From: Flammulina velutipes
Lineage: Eukaryota > Basidiomycota > Agaricomycetes > Agaricales > Physalacriaceae
Length of the DNA: 64,000 bases
Direction: 5' to 3'
NCBI GenBank assembly: GCA_011800155.1
Contig: CM022370.1
Span: forward strand, 3,472,001 to 3,536,000
Part shown: piece after piece, positions 35,388 through 46,921 of the stretch
How positions within the stretch are numbered: the stretch's first letter is position 1
Layout: every line of letters starts with the position of its first letter
The notes under the pieces: model-generated
Seen by the model: the letters and a program-made list of their open reading frames with translations, nothing else
What the model was told of the DNA's origin: nothing
The model's database searches: none
Position numbers and translations under genes: made by a program

Positions 35388-36263
35388 ATGAACTCTATTA
35401 CTGTCACCTCCATGAGCGAATTCGCATGCGATAAAACCTCCAGTGTTATCCTTCCAGAAGACTTGGAGCGGGAGATCTTCGAGTGGACCGCAGCGCTTTT
35501 TCCTGGAAATGCCTTCAAGCTAGTTACAATTTCCCGACAGGTGCAGACATGGTGCGTTCTACCCCTATGTGAAAGAATTATGCGCTTAATGAATTTTGAT
35601 TGTAGGATTGAGAACTTCATGTACCGCACCGTAGTTCTAGACAGTGAACGGACCAAAATCAAGACATTCATGCAAGCAATAGATCGGAAACAGGAAATGT
35701 TCATGACAAGACATGTTAAGCATCTCTATCTGACATGCTTCGTCCTTGAAGATGATGCCCGGAAGGCGATCGAGGCGTGTCAAGGTGTCCAGTCTTTGGT
35801 ATATTGGTCGCGATACCCGACAACATGGCTCCACTTGGAAAAATACAGTTCAACACTGACCCGATTGAGCATTGAAGGATGGGACCTTCCTTCCGCCTCT
35901 GCTGTGGCGGAGTTCCCAAACCTCACCCACCTAGGTGTCGTCAACCCTCTGCGCAGTACCGACTGGAGCATTGTATACGTTCTTCCCCGCCTTACGCACA
36001 TCTCTATCGGGGAGGTGATGCAGGACCGTCATCTATTTCTTCTTCCGATTCTCGATGGAATCCTACGACGCTGTCTGCTCCTAGAACACATGGTCATCAT
36101 CTCGGGAGATCTGGAAATAAAGGACTTCATGACGGACAGTGGGCACGGACGACTCCTAGACGATTCGCGCCTATCTGTCAAAGAATTCTACCATCATCCG
36201 AAGAATTATGACGCATTCTGGGACGACGTACAGCACGAACGGGAGGATGTGTGGCCGATATGA
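35388..36263 (+). CDS. F-box-like protein, short basidiomycete type
   Basis: MNSITVTSMSEFACDKTSSV precedes the F-box-like helix LPEDLEREIFEWTAALFPGN, AFKLVTISRQVQTW. A 54-nt intron (donor gtgcgt, acceptor tgtag) fits inside the Trp codon and joins to IENFMYRTVVLDSERTKIKT. It is a multiple of three and has no stop, so a reader could miss it; the family normally reads VQTW-IE. The rest contains weak Leu-rich repeats (LTRLSIEGWDLPSASAVAEF, LTHLGVVNPLRSTDWSIVYV) and ends EREDVWPI. About 270 residues after splicing. The start could also be the Met of MSEFACDK. Confidence 0.72.
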   Translation: MNSITVTSMSEFACDKTSSVILPEDLEREIFEWTAALFPGNAFKLVTISRQVQTWCVLPLCERIMRLMNFDCRIENFMYRTVVLDSERTKIKTFMQAIDRKQEMFMTRHVKHLYLTCFVLEDDARKAIEACQGVQSLVYWSRYPTTWLHLEKYSSTLTRLSIEGWDLPSASAVAEFPNLTHLGVVNPLRSTDWSIVYVLPRLTHISIGEVMQDRHLFLLPILDGILRRCLLLEHMVIISGDLEIKDFMTDSGHGRLLDDSRLSVKEFYHHPKNYDAFWDDVQHEREDVWPI

Positions 36264-36831
36264 TACCTAGAGTCTAAGAACGAGAGTCAGGCGCATCATA
36301 ATTATTGACCGCGCCACGCTATAAATTGCTGAATCGTACGTTCACTGTATCATTATGAGTTGATTAATACATTATTCGAGCGTGAAGTTGGACAGGATAG
36401 CTTTACATAAAGCTGACCTCAGCTAATTATTCTCCCGACGTTAGATGCGTTTGTGAAGGTGCTATCCAAAGTGTAGGGGGTTGAGCCCGTAAACAACAAC
36501 CCTTCGAGAACAGGTCCGAGGAGATGCTGACGAGAGGATGGACTCTGAAGCAGCACTTAGTCATAAAATAGTACCAAGCTAGCTCGTAACATCGCTTTAA
36601 TTTGCCCATCGAGGTAAAGATCAGTGTCGAGTTCGGGTCCACAATTCAGATTGTTGACACCGCCATCACGTGCACTTCTTGACTGTCAACCACCATCTTA
36701 TACTTGGATCTAGGGTCATTGCGCATTACCGTTGACCTCTCGACTAGTTCTTCATTATTTTGCTTCTCTGTGATTGATATATAAAGCAGAACAAGTGAGC
36801 TCACTGTCTTCTTTACACCTTTCTACTCAGC
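36264..36831. other. Intergenic region with FunK1 promoter
   Basis: Nothing coding is recognised. A TATA box (TATATAAAG, about 36778-36786) lies 46-54 bases before the kinase start codon. Confidence 0.45.
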
Positions 36832-39511
36832 ATGCCCATTACTCGTTCAGAACGAGCAGCGACTGGGGCCGCTACATCTCAAATCGACGAAACCCCACGA
36901 AAGTACTACGACGTCCACGGACCTGGTACACATCAACAAGGCCTTGTCGGTCAACGCAAGATGGCTCGTGAGGCCGCAGCAAATCATCTCATCTCATGCA
37001 CCGTCGACGACTGGTTCGCGGAGTATGCGAAACATCAAGGCATTATTAAGCTTAATGGCAATCAACTGAGCAAGGTCGAATGGGACAGATTAGTGGAGCG
37101 CGTGTATGAAACATTGGCGAGGGACAACTTGGTGGATAGCAACGGCTGGAAGACGATCCGGGAACTTGTTTCCGCCGGCGCCGACGAGGATAGCACCTTC
37201 CGAGGAATTCGAGACATCGCAGAAGCCGTTCACACCACCGCAAAATCGTTTAACTCCCAACTGTCTCGTACTACAGTTGTTGAGTGTTCCCCGCGCGAGT
37301 CCACTGCATCTGAAGTCTTCGGCTCCTCAAATAAACCGGACGCACGCGGTACACTCGTCTTCCCAGACAGGCCGACATTCTCAGCGCAACCACGCCGCTC
37401 TACGCGAGTGGCTAACAAGAATACTGTTCATTATCGAGACGAAGGGCTTCTACTTTCCCCCAACACTGTCGACACCGTCATGGCAGCCGAATTCAAGCTC
37501 GAGGATAAGCCCGAAATCTGTGAACAAGTAAGAACGCTATTGATCTCCTCTTCCATATGGCTAACGTCTCATCTACCAGAACGAAAACCAGATTCTCGGG
37601 GGTGCAAGTCACATCCTATACAATGATCCACGTCGCCGTTATTCGTATGGATTGACCATAGAGAACGCCACCATGCGATTTTGGCACTTTTCTCGTTCTC
37701 ACATAGCCATGGCTGTCGGCTTCGACTATCACACGGTACGTTGTGGATATCAAATGTTTGATGCGTACATACTAACATTTCCCAGCAACCCAAAGATTTT
37801 ATACGATTTCTTCTTTTCATCACCTTTGCATCTCCTACGGCACTCGGTTTCGACCCCACGATCACTCGTATTCTTGACGAAGATAGGAACATCGCGTATC
37901 TCTACACCGTCGGCAATGACACCTACCAAACAATTGGCAACCCACTTTCAGAGGAGCGTTGTTTGCCGATCGTTTCCCGCGCCACCCGTGTCTGGACGGT
38001 CAGGAAAGTAGTCGGTGTTGACGAGAAAGGCAGGCGACTTTTGGACACCAAGGTACATGTCCTGAAGGATGTTTGGTTGTTTGAGGACGCTCCAGGGGAA
38101 AAAGCGATACAGGATGAAATCTTCGCCAAGTTGCGGCAGAGCGACGATACGAACGGAGACGCCTTGGTCGAGGAGGCGAAGAAGTATTTCATGACTATCC
38201 TGGAAGACGAGCGCGTACGAAGCGGGAACACCGATGACGTTACACCGGGACCGGCCATAGCGTGGAAGCCAGCCAACTTGACCACTGGTCCCGAGAAGAC
38301 GGCTGTACCTCCCCAAGCTAAGGGAGCTCAACGGGTACTTGAGAAAAACGGCTCAAGGAATACGCTGAAGACCGCGCCCGCTCTCCTCACGTCGAAGCAC
38401 GTGCCTCGTGTCCACAGACGTACTGTCTTTGAGGAACGCTGCGAAACGCTCTACGAGCTTCATGATACCAGGGATTTTCTCTCGTGTCTCCAAGACATCG
38501 TCCAAGGTAACACATCTTTCATACCACACATAAGCCACGCTGAATTTTATTGTCACTGTCAGGATTAAAATATATGAGGGCTGCAGGCTTTGTGCATCGT
38601 GATATCAGTCCCGGAAACTGCTTTTGGTATCGGACGGGAACTCAAGGCAAGATATCTGACTTGGAATACGCTAAATTGTACGATCAGACAGCTCGACATG
38701 ATCCCCGAACAGTAAGAGTTATTGCATGTGTATGCTTTCATCTAGCGTTACTCATCGTGATCTACAGGGAACACCAGAATTTATGGCTATAGAGACCCAG
38801 GCGAAGTTCCACGTGTTCTTGTCCCGTCAGAACATAGAAGATGAGGATGCGGACGACAACGTGGGCCCGACGTGGTTTACTTTCAACTTCTTCCACGACA
38901 TTGAATCTGTGTACTGGATGTTTATCTGGTACCTGATACATCGTGTTCCCCGGAGACTCAGGACGTATCCAGGGTTCTTGGATAGTCTCAAGATTGTCAA
39001 ACAGCATGGCGCCGAGCTCTTTAGTGGCGGCCTAAAAGGGAATACCACTCGCCACTCTTTTATCGCATCTGGCAGGCCCAGACCCGTCCGGGGTTTCCTG
39101 AAATCTCTGTACGAACCGTGTCTATTCCTCTTGGACGGACTTGGCCTGGTCACCAAACTGGAACGCGCCTATACGCGCCTGGAAGCCACAAAACCTGTCT
39201 TGAACTCTAATGGTTCAAACAGATGGGGAATGGAACATTTTACAGATGAGCTGTATGACGACTTCGACAAGATGTTCATCAGTTTGAGGGTCGCGTTGGA
39301 TGTGAGCGGACAAGCAAAGTTTGCCGCTGTCAGATCGGTCAACAAGATACTTGCCCCCTCTCCACCAGCAAGTCCTACTCGTTGCAAGCGACCCGCGACT
39401 GCACATCCAGATGTTGTTCTCCCACCACTGAAGAAGCCTCGTTTGGCCGATACTTCGCAAGACGACAGCGATAGCTCTATGGATGAAGATGACATTGTTA
39501 AGACGTCTTAG
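36832..39511 (+). CDS. Fungal-specific protein kinase-like protein (FunK1)
   Basis: Large protein of the FunK1 family, kinase-like proteins expanded in mushrooms and of unknown pathway. The N-terminal non-kinase region runs from MPITRSERAATGAATSQIDE through YYDVHGPGTHQQGLVGQ. The upstream kinase half includes QILGGASHILYNDPRRRYSY and VWTVRKVVGVDEKGRRLLD. The catalytic loop is AAGFVHRDISPGNCF with the HRD motif. The metal-binding motif is ISDLEYAK, where Leu-Glu replaces the usual Phe-Gly. GTPEFMAIETQAKF and FFHDIESVYWMFIWYLIHRV follow, both hallmarks of the family. The C-terminus is Pro- and Asp-rich with a basic cluster (LPPLKKPRLAD). Five short introns are present. It is tail-to-tail with the next gene at 53 bases. 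Confidence 0.9.
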
Positions 39512-39564
39512 GAGTTTCTGTACATTGTACTTTCATATCATCATCCAATCCACACATCTGTAAA

Positions 39565-40508
39565 TCACGGATGCAAAGCATTAAGAATACAAAAAGACCA
39601 ATAAGCAATCAACGTCGCTCCTGCGTAAATCCCAACTCGCGCTTCGAAATTGCTCAAGGTCAAGAATGGATATGGGACTGGAAGATGTGATAGTTTAGTT
39701 TTGGAAAACCCACAGAGACCCAAGCCACTCACATGCTCCATTTTTATCAGCGCACAACTCAGCCCAAGAAGCGTACAAACTAGTGGTAATGCACACAATA
39801 GGTCCAGCTAAATCTCCCGCTTCCGGGGAAAACTTTTTTTCGAAGAGAAGAAAGTCGAGGACCAAAGCGAGGCCCGGGGCTGCATGGAGGGAGAGGTCGA
39901 CTGGTAGGGGCGGAGGAGGAATACTATCTGCTACAAATGTAGTAGCGTTGGCGACGGTTGCAGACAACGTATTTGGGTCACTCGTAATGGTGCTCTCCGG
40001 GATGAGGATAAGCGATGGCGCGAAGATGAGGAGGGACCAGTAGATGCTTGCTATGATGGCTTCCATGGGCATAGCAATCATTGAGAGGAGGCGTTTCGTT
40101 GACCTAAGACCTGTTGAGACAGCATGAGGATCGACTGACAACGCGTTTGCGACGGGGAGAACATACGGCGAGAGCCAGAAATATCGACTGCGAGTCCAAC
40201 GACGAATGAAGAGAATGCTACGAGCACGCTTGATCACTCTCGTCAGTAATCCCTTCCTATGTAGTCCACAAGGAAATGCCCACTCACCCAAGGATTGTCA
40301 GATACTGAAAGTGGCCGCCATATTGGGTCCGAATCCACTGATCAACAGGCAGGCTACTGAAGATGCTGTTGGCAAGTCCGTAGCCTAGCACAGCTGTCGA
40401 CATAGCATGAAGAGTAAGCGACGCGAGAGACATCGTGAGGTGGGATGAGCCTAAGAATAATGCTTTGGGGAGTTTTTGATAGATTGTCGGAGTCCTGCCT
40501 GGGGCCAT
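39565..40508 (-). CDS. FAR-17a/AIG1-like multi-pass membrane protein
   Basis: The start MAPGRTPTIYQKLPKALFLG is followed by alternating hydrophobic segments (SLASLTLHAMSTAVLGYGLA, IAMPMEAIIASIYWSLLIF). The family core is DLSLHAAPGLALVLDFLLFE, then AGPIVCITTSLYASWAELCA. After a 55-nt intron comes NGAFPYPFLTLSNFEARVGI, ending YWSFCILNALHP. Mammalian relatives (AIG1, ADTRP) are threonine hydrolases of fatty-acid esters of hydroxy fatty acids; whether the fungal protein does this is not known. The first intron was placed so that GG|C gives Gly before ILFIRRWTRS. That junction is the least certain part. Confidence 0.82.
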
Positions 40509-41196
40509 GATACGGGCCACATCCCCAAGATACAGAGTGTGTAGTACCCTGTCCACTTATCGCCCGAGTAAAGTTGAGCCATAATCACTGTTGACCGAGT
40601 ACTAGTAGGTACTAACAGTTGTATAGAAGACAGTTTGCCAGGAGGGGATGACTGGTCTAGTTCAAGTTGATCAATAATTTCTAGGTGGGCCGGCAAACGG
40701 ACCGCCTCGCCGGGAAATTTCTCTCTCACCAACCACCTCCAAGTATATTCTTATCGTTGGCTTTTCAGTATACAGCGTTGCTAAATTTGACTCAGGCTGC
40801 CTCTCTGCGACTTCTTTTCTACCCAGCGGATGCCTCTGCCACTTTGCTTCAAATGAAATCAATTATCAAACCAACGACCAGCCGTATTCTGCTGACTTCT
40901 CGACCGCGTGCTAGCGAGGTCATGGGAATTCAGGTTCATTTCTCCCACACCATCCAACAGTGCACATCGACTGCAAAAGCACTCAGCTTGTGCGCGCGCG
41001 CAAGGGTCACGGTCGCCTCGCTCAGCCTATGTTGGTGACGCAACCATCCTATGACCACAAACATGGCTTAGTACCCTCTCACGAATATTGTCCATCCTCG
41101 GACCGGTCCTCTTGGCCTCTGACTTCCGGTCTGATGAGAAGACCGCCCCCAGGCTCCTCATTATAAGAAGGGGAACTGCAGAATTGGAGCCTCAAG
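40509..41196. other. Divergent intergenic region upstream of FAR-17a-like and beta-galactosidase genes
   Basis: No coding sequence is recognised. A TATA-like attataag at about 41158-41166 lies some 30-40 bases before the beta-galactosidase start. Confidence 0.45.
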
Positions 41197-44100
41197 ATGA
41201 AGTCCTCCTTCCTTCTTTCCGCGGCCGCGTTGCTGGGGGCGACGACTGCCACTCTCATAAAAAGGCAGTCTCCCAACGACGAAAGCGGCAAATATGTCCT
41301 GCCTATCAATTCTCGTATGAACACTAGTTATCTCACCGGAAAGTGCTAACGATTCCATAGCGAACTTTTATCACGGTCAATCGAGTGCTGCGGTGACGCT
41401 CGACCAGCACTCGTTACTGTTGGATGGCAAGGTATGCATTTATTCAGTGTCGCGAGAACCATGACTTACGACGCGATGTAGCGTGTCATGTTCTTCTCGG
41501 GAGAATTTCACCCCTTCCGTCTCCCAGCGCCTGAGCTCTGGTACGATGTTCTTCAGAAGTATAGTTTCTCCGTGTTTCTCCTGCATAATCACCGAACCAT
41601 CCCTCTAGATTCAAGGTCTGTTGCCCGTCAAGTAGTTATCTTCGTAATTAACGTGTAACTCAAGGCTGCCGGGTTCAATGGAGTATCTATCTACTGTGCG
41701 TCGTTCATCATCTCTCAACTTTTGGCGCTCACAATTATACAGGGCATTGGGGTCTATCTGCACCCAACGCAGACGAAGTGAACTTCACATATCACAACGA
41801 TATCGCCGCTTTCCTGGAAGTCGCCAAGGAAGTTGGTGTTTTGGTTATAGCCCGTCCTGGGTATGAATCTACACGCCTTTTGTGTTTCCTTTACTCATCA
41901 CTCTGCAGGCCCTACGTTAACGCCGAAACCGCAGGAGGTGTGCAAGCATTCTCTCGCTCAGTGACCTTCCTTATCATAATTCAGGCGGACTTCCTGGATG
42001 GCTTGCCAACGTTCCCGTTCTGGCACGTTCGAATTCTACGGAGTACAAAGATGCATGGTATCCATAGTATGTCGAGCGTACATGACGTGCTGAAAGACAT
42101 GCCTGACATCTATGGTAGCATCTCCGAGTTCGCAAAGGCCGTTGCTCCGTACCAAGTGCGTGACCCAAATCCTCCTCACTTGTTGCGACTCTGACATCCT
42201 CTTCAGTACCCTGATGGTCCTGTTGTTGGTAAGCTCAAGTGTCTGATCGAAATACTTTCACCAACATAATCTAGCCATCCAAAGCGAAAACGAGTTCTTC
42301 ACGAGCCAAAAACTGGGCATTCCCGGCTTGAGTGAACACATGCAAGATATCAATGACGCCTACGTCGACAACGGTCTGACGAAGATTCCCACTATTCACA
42401 ACGACAAGAACGCTGGTGCCCAGTACTCTGAGCCTGGTTTGGGAAAGGTGGATCTGTGCGTTGGTACCTTATATCTGGGAGTTTTTGCGATTTGATGCGT
42501 TATTCAGATACGGTTGGGATGGGTATCCTCAAGGGTTCGACTGTGATAATCCAAGTGTCTGGAAGGAGCTGTCTACCCGTTCGTTTCATACATCTCGTGG
42601 ATACTGGGCACAACTAACTAACTATTACGTGCAGAGCATGACGCCAACCACCAGAAATTAAACCCCGCTGAGCCTCTAGCTCTGTTCGAATGGCAAGGTT
42701 CGTCCCCACGCTCATTATCTTAAGGTCACCTATCCAATCTTTCGCAGGAGGAGCCTTCTCATATTGGTCTGGCCCGGGATACGATCAGTGCTACAAACTA
42801 ATCAACGAACAATTCGTGAATGTAAGCCCGCTCGTCACTTTCGACTCCGCATACTCTGAACCCGCACTCGCCGCCAGGTATTCTATAAGGTTCGGAGTTT
42901 CGTTCGAGCTCAGGCTTGTTGGGATTCATGTCGCACAGAACAACTACGCTGCGGGAACTGCGATTCAGAATCTCTACATGACATATGGTGGAACAAATTG
43001 GGGAAACATGCATACGCACACAATCTATTCAAGCTATGAGTAAGTCGTCTGTCGGTCCGAATTGTGAGGTGCTAACACCACACCATTGCAGTTACGGTGC
43101 TGTCAGTGCATGTCCCAATAAGAGAGACCTACAACTGACTCCTGCTTAGGCCTTTAGCGAGGATAGGAAACTTACCCCGAAAGTCGATGAACTCAAGCTC
43201 CAATCGTACTTCTTACACGCATCGCCGGACTACCTGGAAGTCGGTCGAGTCGGTGTCAGGAGTGCAAGCAATTACTACGTCACACACCTCAACTCGCCCC
43301 AGACCGATGCCAACTTCTACGTCGTCAGGCAGCTATCAGTAGCTACAACCAGCGATACAAATTTCAAGCTGCCCGTCAACACGACGTTGGAAGGCGCGAT
43401 TGAGATTCCAAAGGGTGGATCGATTACACTGGCCGGAAGGGAATCGAAGATCATCGTCACCAATTATCCGTTCGGGAACTCTGTGCTGAGTTACTCGACG
43501 GCAGAGGTGCGTAGATGTCCCTCGTGCGTCATGATTATGTTGACGATTGGACTTTCCAGGTCTTGACATGGACTACTTTCGATGGGGTGCGTCATCCTGG
43601 TATACAGCATTTGCTCTCACACTAAGCCTTGCTATTACAGATCGATACCATCGTGGTTTACGCTCTGGAAGGGCAATACATCGAGACAGCCTTTGCCGTA
43701 TCTTCGACTGAGGTCGAACACACCGGGGCAGAGGGTGTTAGCATCGACATAGATGATGGCGTATGTCCTTTCTTGATCTCCTCCCATTTACGCTAACCTC
43801 GTAATAGGTCGCTACCATCTCCGGCAGCCCGTCAGGACTGACTATTTTCACCATTGGCAACACCCGCGTCATCGTCGCTGACAAGAAAACTGCTGGAAGC
43901 ATCTGGGTATACCACGTTGGACCGGATAGTCTGTACGACATGGCACCTGACATCCCCGCGGTTTGGGTTCTGGGACCATACTTCCTGCGGTCGGCTACCG
44001 TTGAAGGATCCACGCTCAACCTACTCGGAGACATCAATGGCACGACGACGTTGGATGTGTTTGCTTCTTCGGAGTACACGAGTGTGACGTGGAACGGCGA

Positions 44101-45729
44101 GCCCGTGGCTCTGGAAGAGACGGATATCGGGTCTCTGCGAGGGTCAGTGACATTGCCTGATGCTCTGAGCGATGTTACTGTGCCGTTATTGAGTGATGTG
44201 GATTGGGTCTGCGCTGACTCCTTGCCGGAGCTGGCGTTGGACTTTGATGACTCTGATTGGGTTATTGCGGACAAGACTTCGACTGGACGACCGCAGAAGC
44301 CGTTTGCTGGCAAGGTATGTGTACTTTACCTTTCTTCTTCTGCATGTCTTGACGTGTGGTTCTTTCGTCAGAACGTTTTGTATGCAGGAGAGTAAGTCTT
44401 GTCTTTTCACCTTGGGTAGTCTGATACTGAGCCTTTTTAGATATGGCTTCCACTCTGGTGTGCAACTACGCTATGCATAGCGAGCAGGAGTCTGACTTGT
44501 TCACAGGACAATGGGTCTGGCGTGGCCATTTCAGCGGAAACGCTACTGGTGTTTCGCTAGCCATTCAAGGGTATGTTAGACTCTCAATCGCCAGGCCACT
44601 TTGCTTACCTTGTTCATGTGTAGAGGATACTCGTTCGGCTACTCCGCATTCATCAATGGACATTTCCTAGGATCTGATCAAGGATCCTCGCATAGCCAAA
44701 ATGGTGTCGATATTCTAAGACCTGTCTTCAATTTCACGTCCGACCAATTGGTGGATGGCGTAAATGGTGAGTGATAATGTCTTCCGCATCCATGAGTGTG
44801 GTAATTGATTACAATACCTTTCTAGTTCTCACTGTCATTCATGATTCCACGGGAATGAACCAAGATTGTACGCAGTTTGGTTAGATTGCACACCCGAAGC
44901 TCAAAGCATCACAGATAACGTCAACGATGAATTCAAGGAGCCGAGAGGAATCAGAGGCTACACATTACTGAGCCAAGGCTCGACACTTGACTTTGATGTC
45001 TGGAAAGTCGCCGGAAGTACGTTGTCACCACAAAGCTTGCCGGCTCTTGTCTGAATTCCTTCTAGACGTTGGCGGCGAGCATGCTCCTGACTATGTCCGT
45101 GGTCCCTACAACGAAGGTGGATGGTGGTTCGAACGTGTCGGTACGAGCTCGTCCATTTATGACATATACTTGAGACTGACTGTACTGAATAGGCGCACAT
45201 CTCCCCGGTTATGACGCGTCCTCCTGGAACCAATCCTGCGCTCCATACGACGGTCTTACGAAAGCGGGTGTAACCGCATACCGGACCACCTTCGACTTGG
45301 ACCTCCCTGTCGGAAGTGATATACCACTCGCCTTCGACTTCGCACTCGACAGTGATGCACCTCACCGTGTTCTCATCTATGTGAACGGATGGCAATTTGG
45401 ACGGTGCGTTACGGTTTGCCATGCATATCACCTAAGTTCTCATGAATCTTCAATGGCAGGTTCCTCTCATCTTTGGGCCCTCAGACCAGCTATCCTATTC
45501 CTGAAGGTATCATAAACCACCACGGCACTAACGAAGTTCTGATTTCGCTTTGGGCTCTGCGTATGTTGAACTCGTTGTGTTTTGAACTGGCACTAAATCT
45601 AGTAATCTAGGATCAACTGGTGCTAAATTAACAAAACTCGACCTCACCACGAGGGGTGTTATCGCTTCTAGTAAACGAGCGACTGTAAATATCGTTGAAG
45701 CTCCCGGTTGGGCCGAGTTGAGGGGTTGA
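41197..45729 (+). CDS. Secreted beta-galactosidase, glycoside hydrolase family 35
   Basis: Hydrolyses terminal beta-galactose from wall polysaccharides or lactose. A signal peptide ([20 protein letters not shown]) leads to [31 protein letters not shown] and [20 protein letters not shown]. The catalytic acid lies in AIQSENEFF, and the nucleophile in [21 protein letters not shown] 12-nt micro-exon (42878-42889, VFYK) links NEQFVN to [20 protein letters not shown]. The beta-sandwich domains follow ([20 protein letters not shown]) up to [18 protein letters not shown] count more than 20 introns of about 50 nt, and every one checked keeps frame. About 1,000 residues, the usual size for fungal GH35. 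Confidence 0.93.
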
Positions 45730-45885
45730 GACATAATGTAATGGGTGTACAATCAGCAATAGGAAGCACATTGTCACAAAAAGTCAAAAACTGGTGAGGA
45801 TGGGACTATCCTTACGACGACGGCTGACGACGGTCTATCTGGTCAAATAAGGACATGTTTCAAGGCATTATTGCGCCACACACAT

Positions 45886-46636
45886 TTACTGAATACGATA
45901 TATCCCCCGTTTAGCTAAACTATCAGCATCAGAGTTGTATTCCCTTCCAACCAGCCAAAATTTTACATCCAACTGATGGTCCTTCTTCACTTCCTCAATC
46001 AGATCATCCAACCTCTTCAAATCGTACATATTCACGACTGGTCTCCTCGTCGCACTCAGCCATCCATTTTGCCTCCATTGAAAGACATAACTAGTCATTG
46101 CCTTCACGACGTACTCTGAATCGCTTATCACCACAATCTTATTCACATACTGCTGAACGTATCCATGCCCAGACGCCACTTCCAAGGCTCGGATGGCCGC
46201 GATGATCTCCGCGCGCTGGTTTGTCTGTGCTCCAGAAGTGACGGGCTCAGAAATGTTGAAGCACGAGTGTGGTCCAAAGAAGGCACCTATGCCTGCTTGA
46301 GCGTCAATCCTTCCGTTGCCTGAGCAAGCTCCATCAACGGATACGACAATAGTGGTGTTGTCATCCATAACAAAGTTGTTGTTATGATAGTCCGGGATTT
46401 TCAGGAAGGAAAAGGGCACGTAGGAATGTACATGGATGCGGCTTGAGGGTGGGTGTGGCGAGGTAAAGAGGCGAGACTCCATGCTTGAATATTGTTCAAG
46501 TCCTGCCATGAGATAACAATTGGCAAAGCCAACACTTACCGGTTCGCCATGTCTTTGCTTTTTGTTTATCAACCAGAGGCCCCAGTGATTTAGGTAAATC
46601 GACTTGAAGGATGCCTGGAGAATGTGGGGATGACAT
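45886..46636 (-). CDS. Ribonuclease HI domain protein
   Basis: Cuts the RNA strand of RNA:DNA hybrids. The N-terminal extension (MSSPHSPGILQVDLPKSLGP) joins by a 39-nt intron to LEQYSSMESRLFTSPHPPSS. The RNase H fold starts TTIVVSVDGACSGNGRIDAQ. Catalytic acids are visible as Asp in VDGACSGNG, Glu in TNQRAEIIAAIRAL, Asp in VVISDSEYVVKAM and Asp in EYNSDADSLAKRG. There is no retroelement reverse transcriptase nearby, so it looks like a stand-alone gene. The start is uncertain: ATGs also lie at 46684 and 46368 (MDDNTTIVV), and a TATATAAAAG sequence sits between the first two. Tail-to-tail with the beta-galactosidase gene. Confidence 0.82.
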
Positions 46637-46921
46637 TGGGCACTGGGCAGCTTTTATATAAATGAAAATATATCTCTGACTCATCGTGAGTCACCGTTGA
46701 GGTACCGATAGAATACTAGAACGAACCCCAATCGATAGCAATGCTTATCGATTGTCTTCATCGAGCCCCATTTTTGTCTATTTCAAAAAGTGATTGGAAA
46801 TTGTTTTTTTATTATTTTACTTCGAGCAGCGAGCTCGTATCTGCACACAGTCAATAATCGATAGCCTGAGTGGATCAAGATAACTCAATGTATATAAAAA
46901 CTTGTATTAGGCACTCGACGG

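Noticed and set aside
36832..39511. FunK1 protein as a dead kinase because DLE replaces DFG
   Set aside because: DLE(YA) is usual for this family, as I know it, so it is no sign of decay. The HRD motif is intact.
45886..46636. RNase H gene as part of a retrotransposon
   Set aside because: No reverse transcriptase, integrase, long terminal repeat or poly-A tail was seen on either side, and the gene has its own intron.
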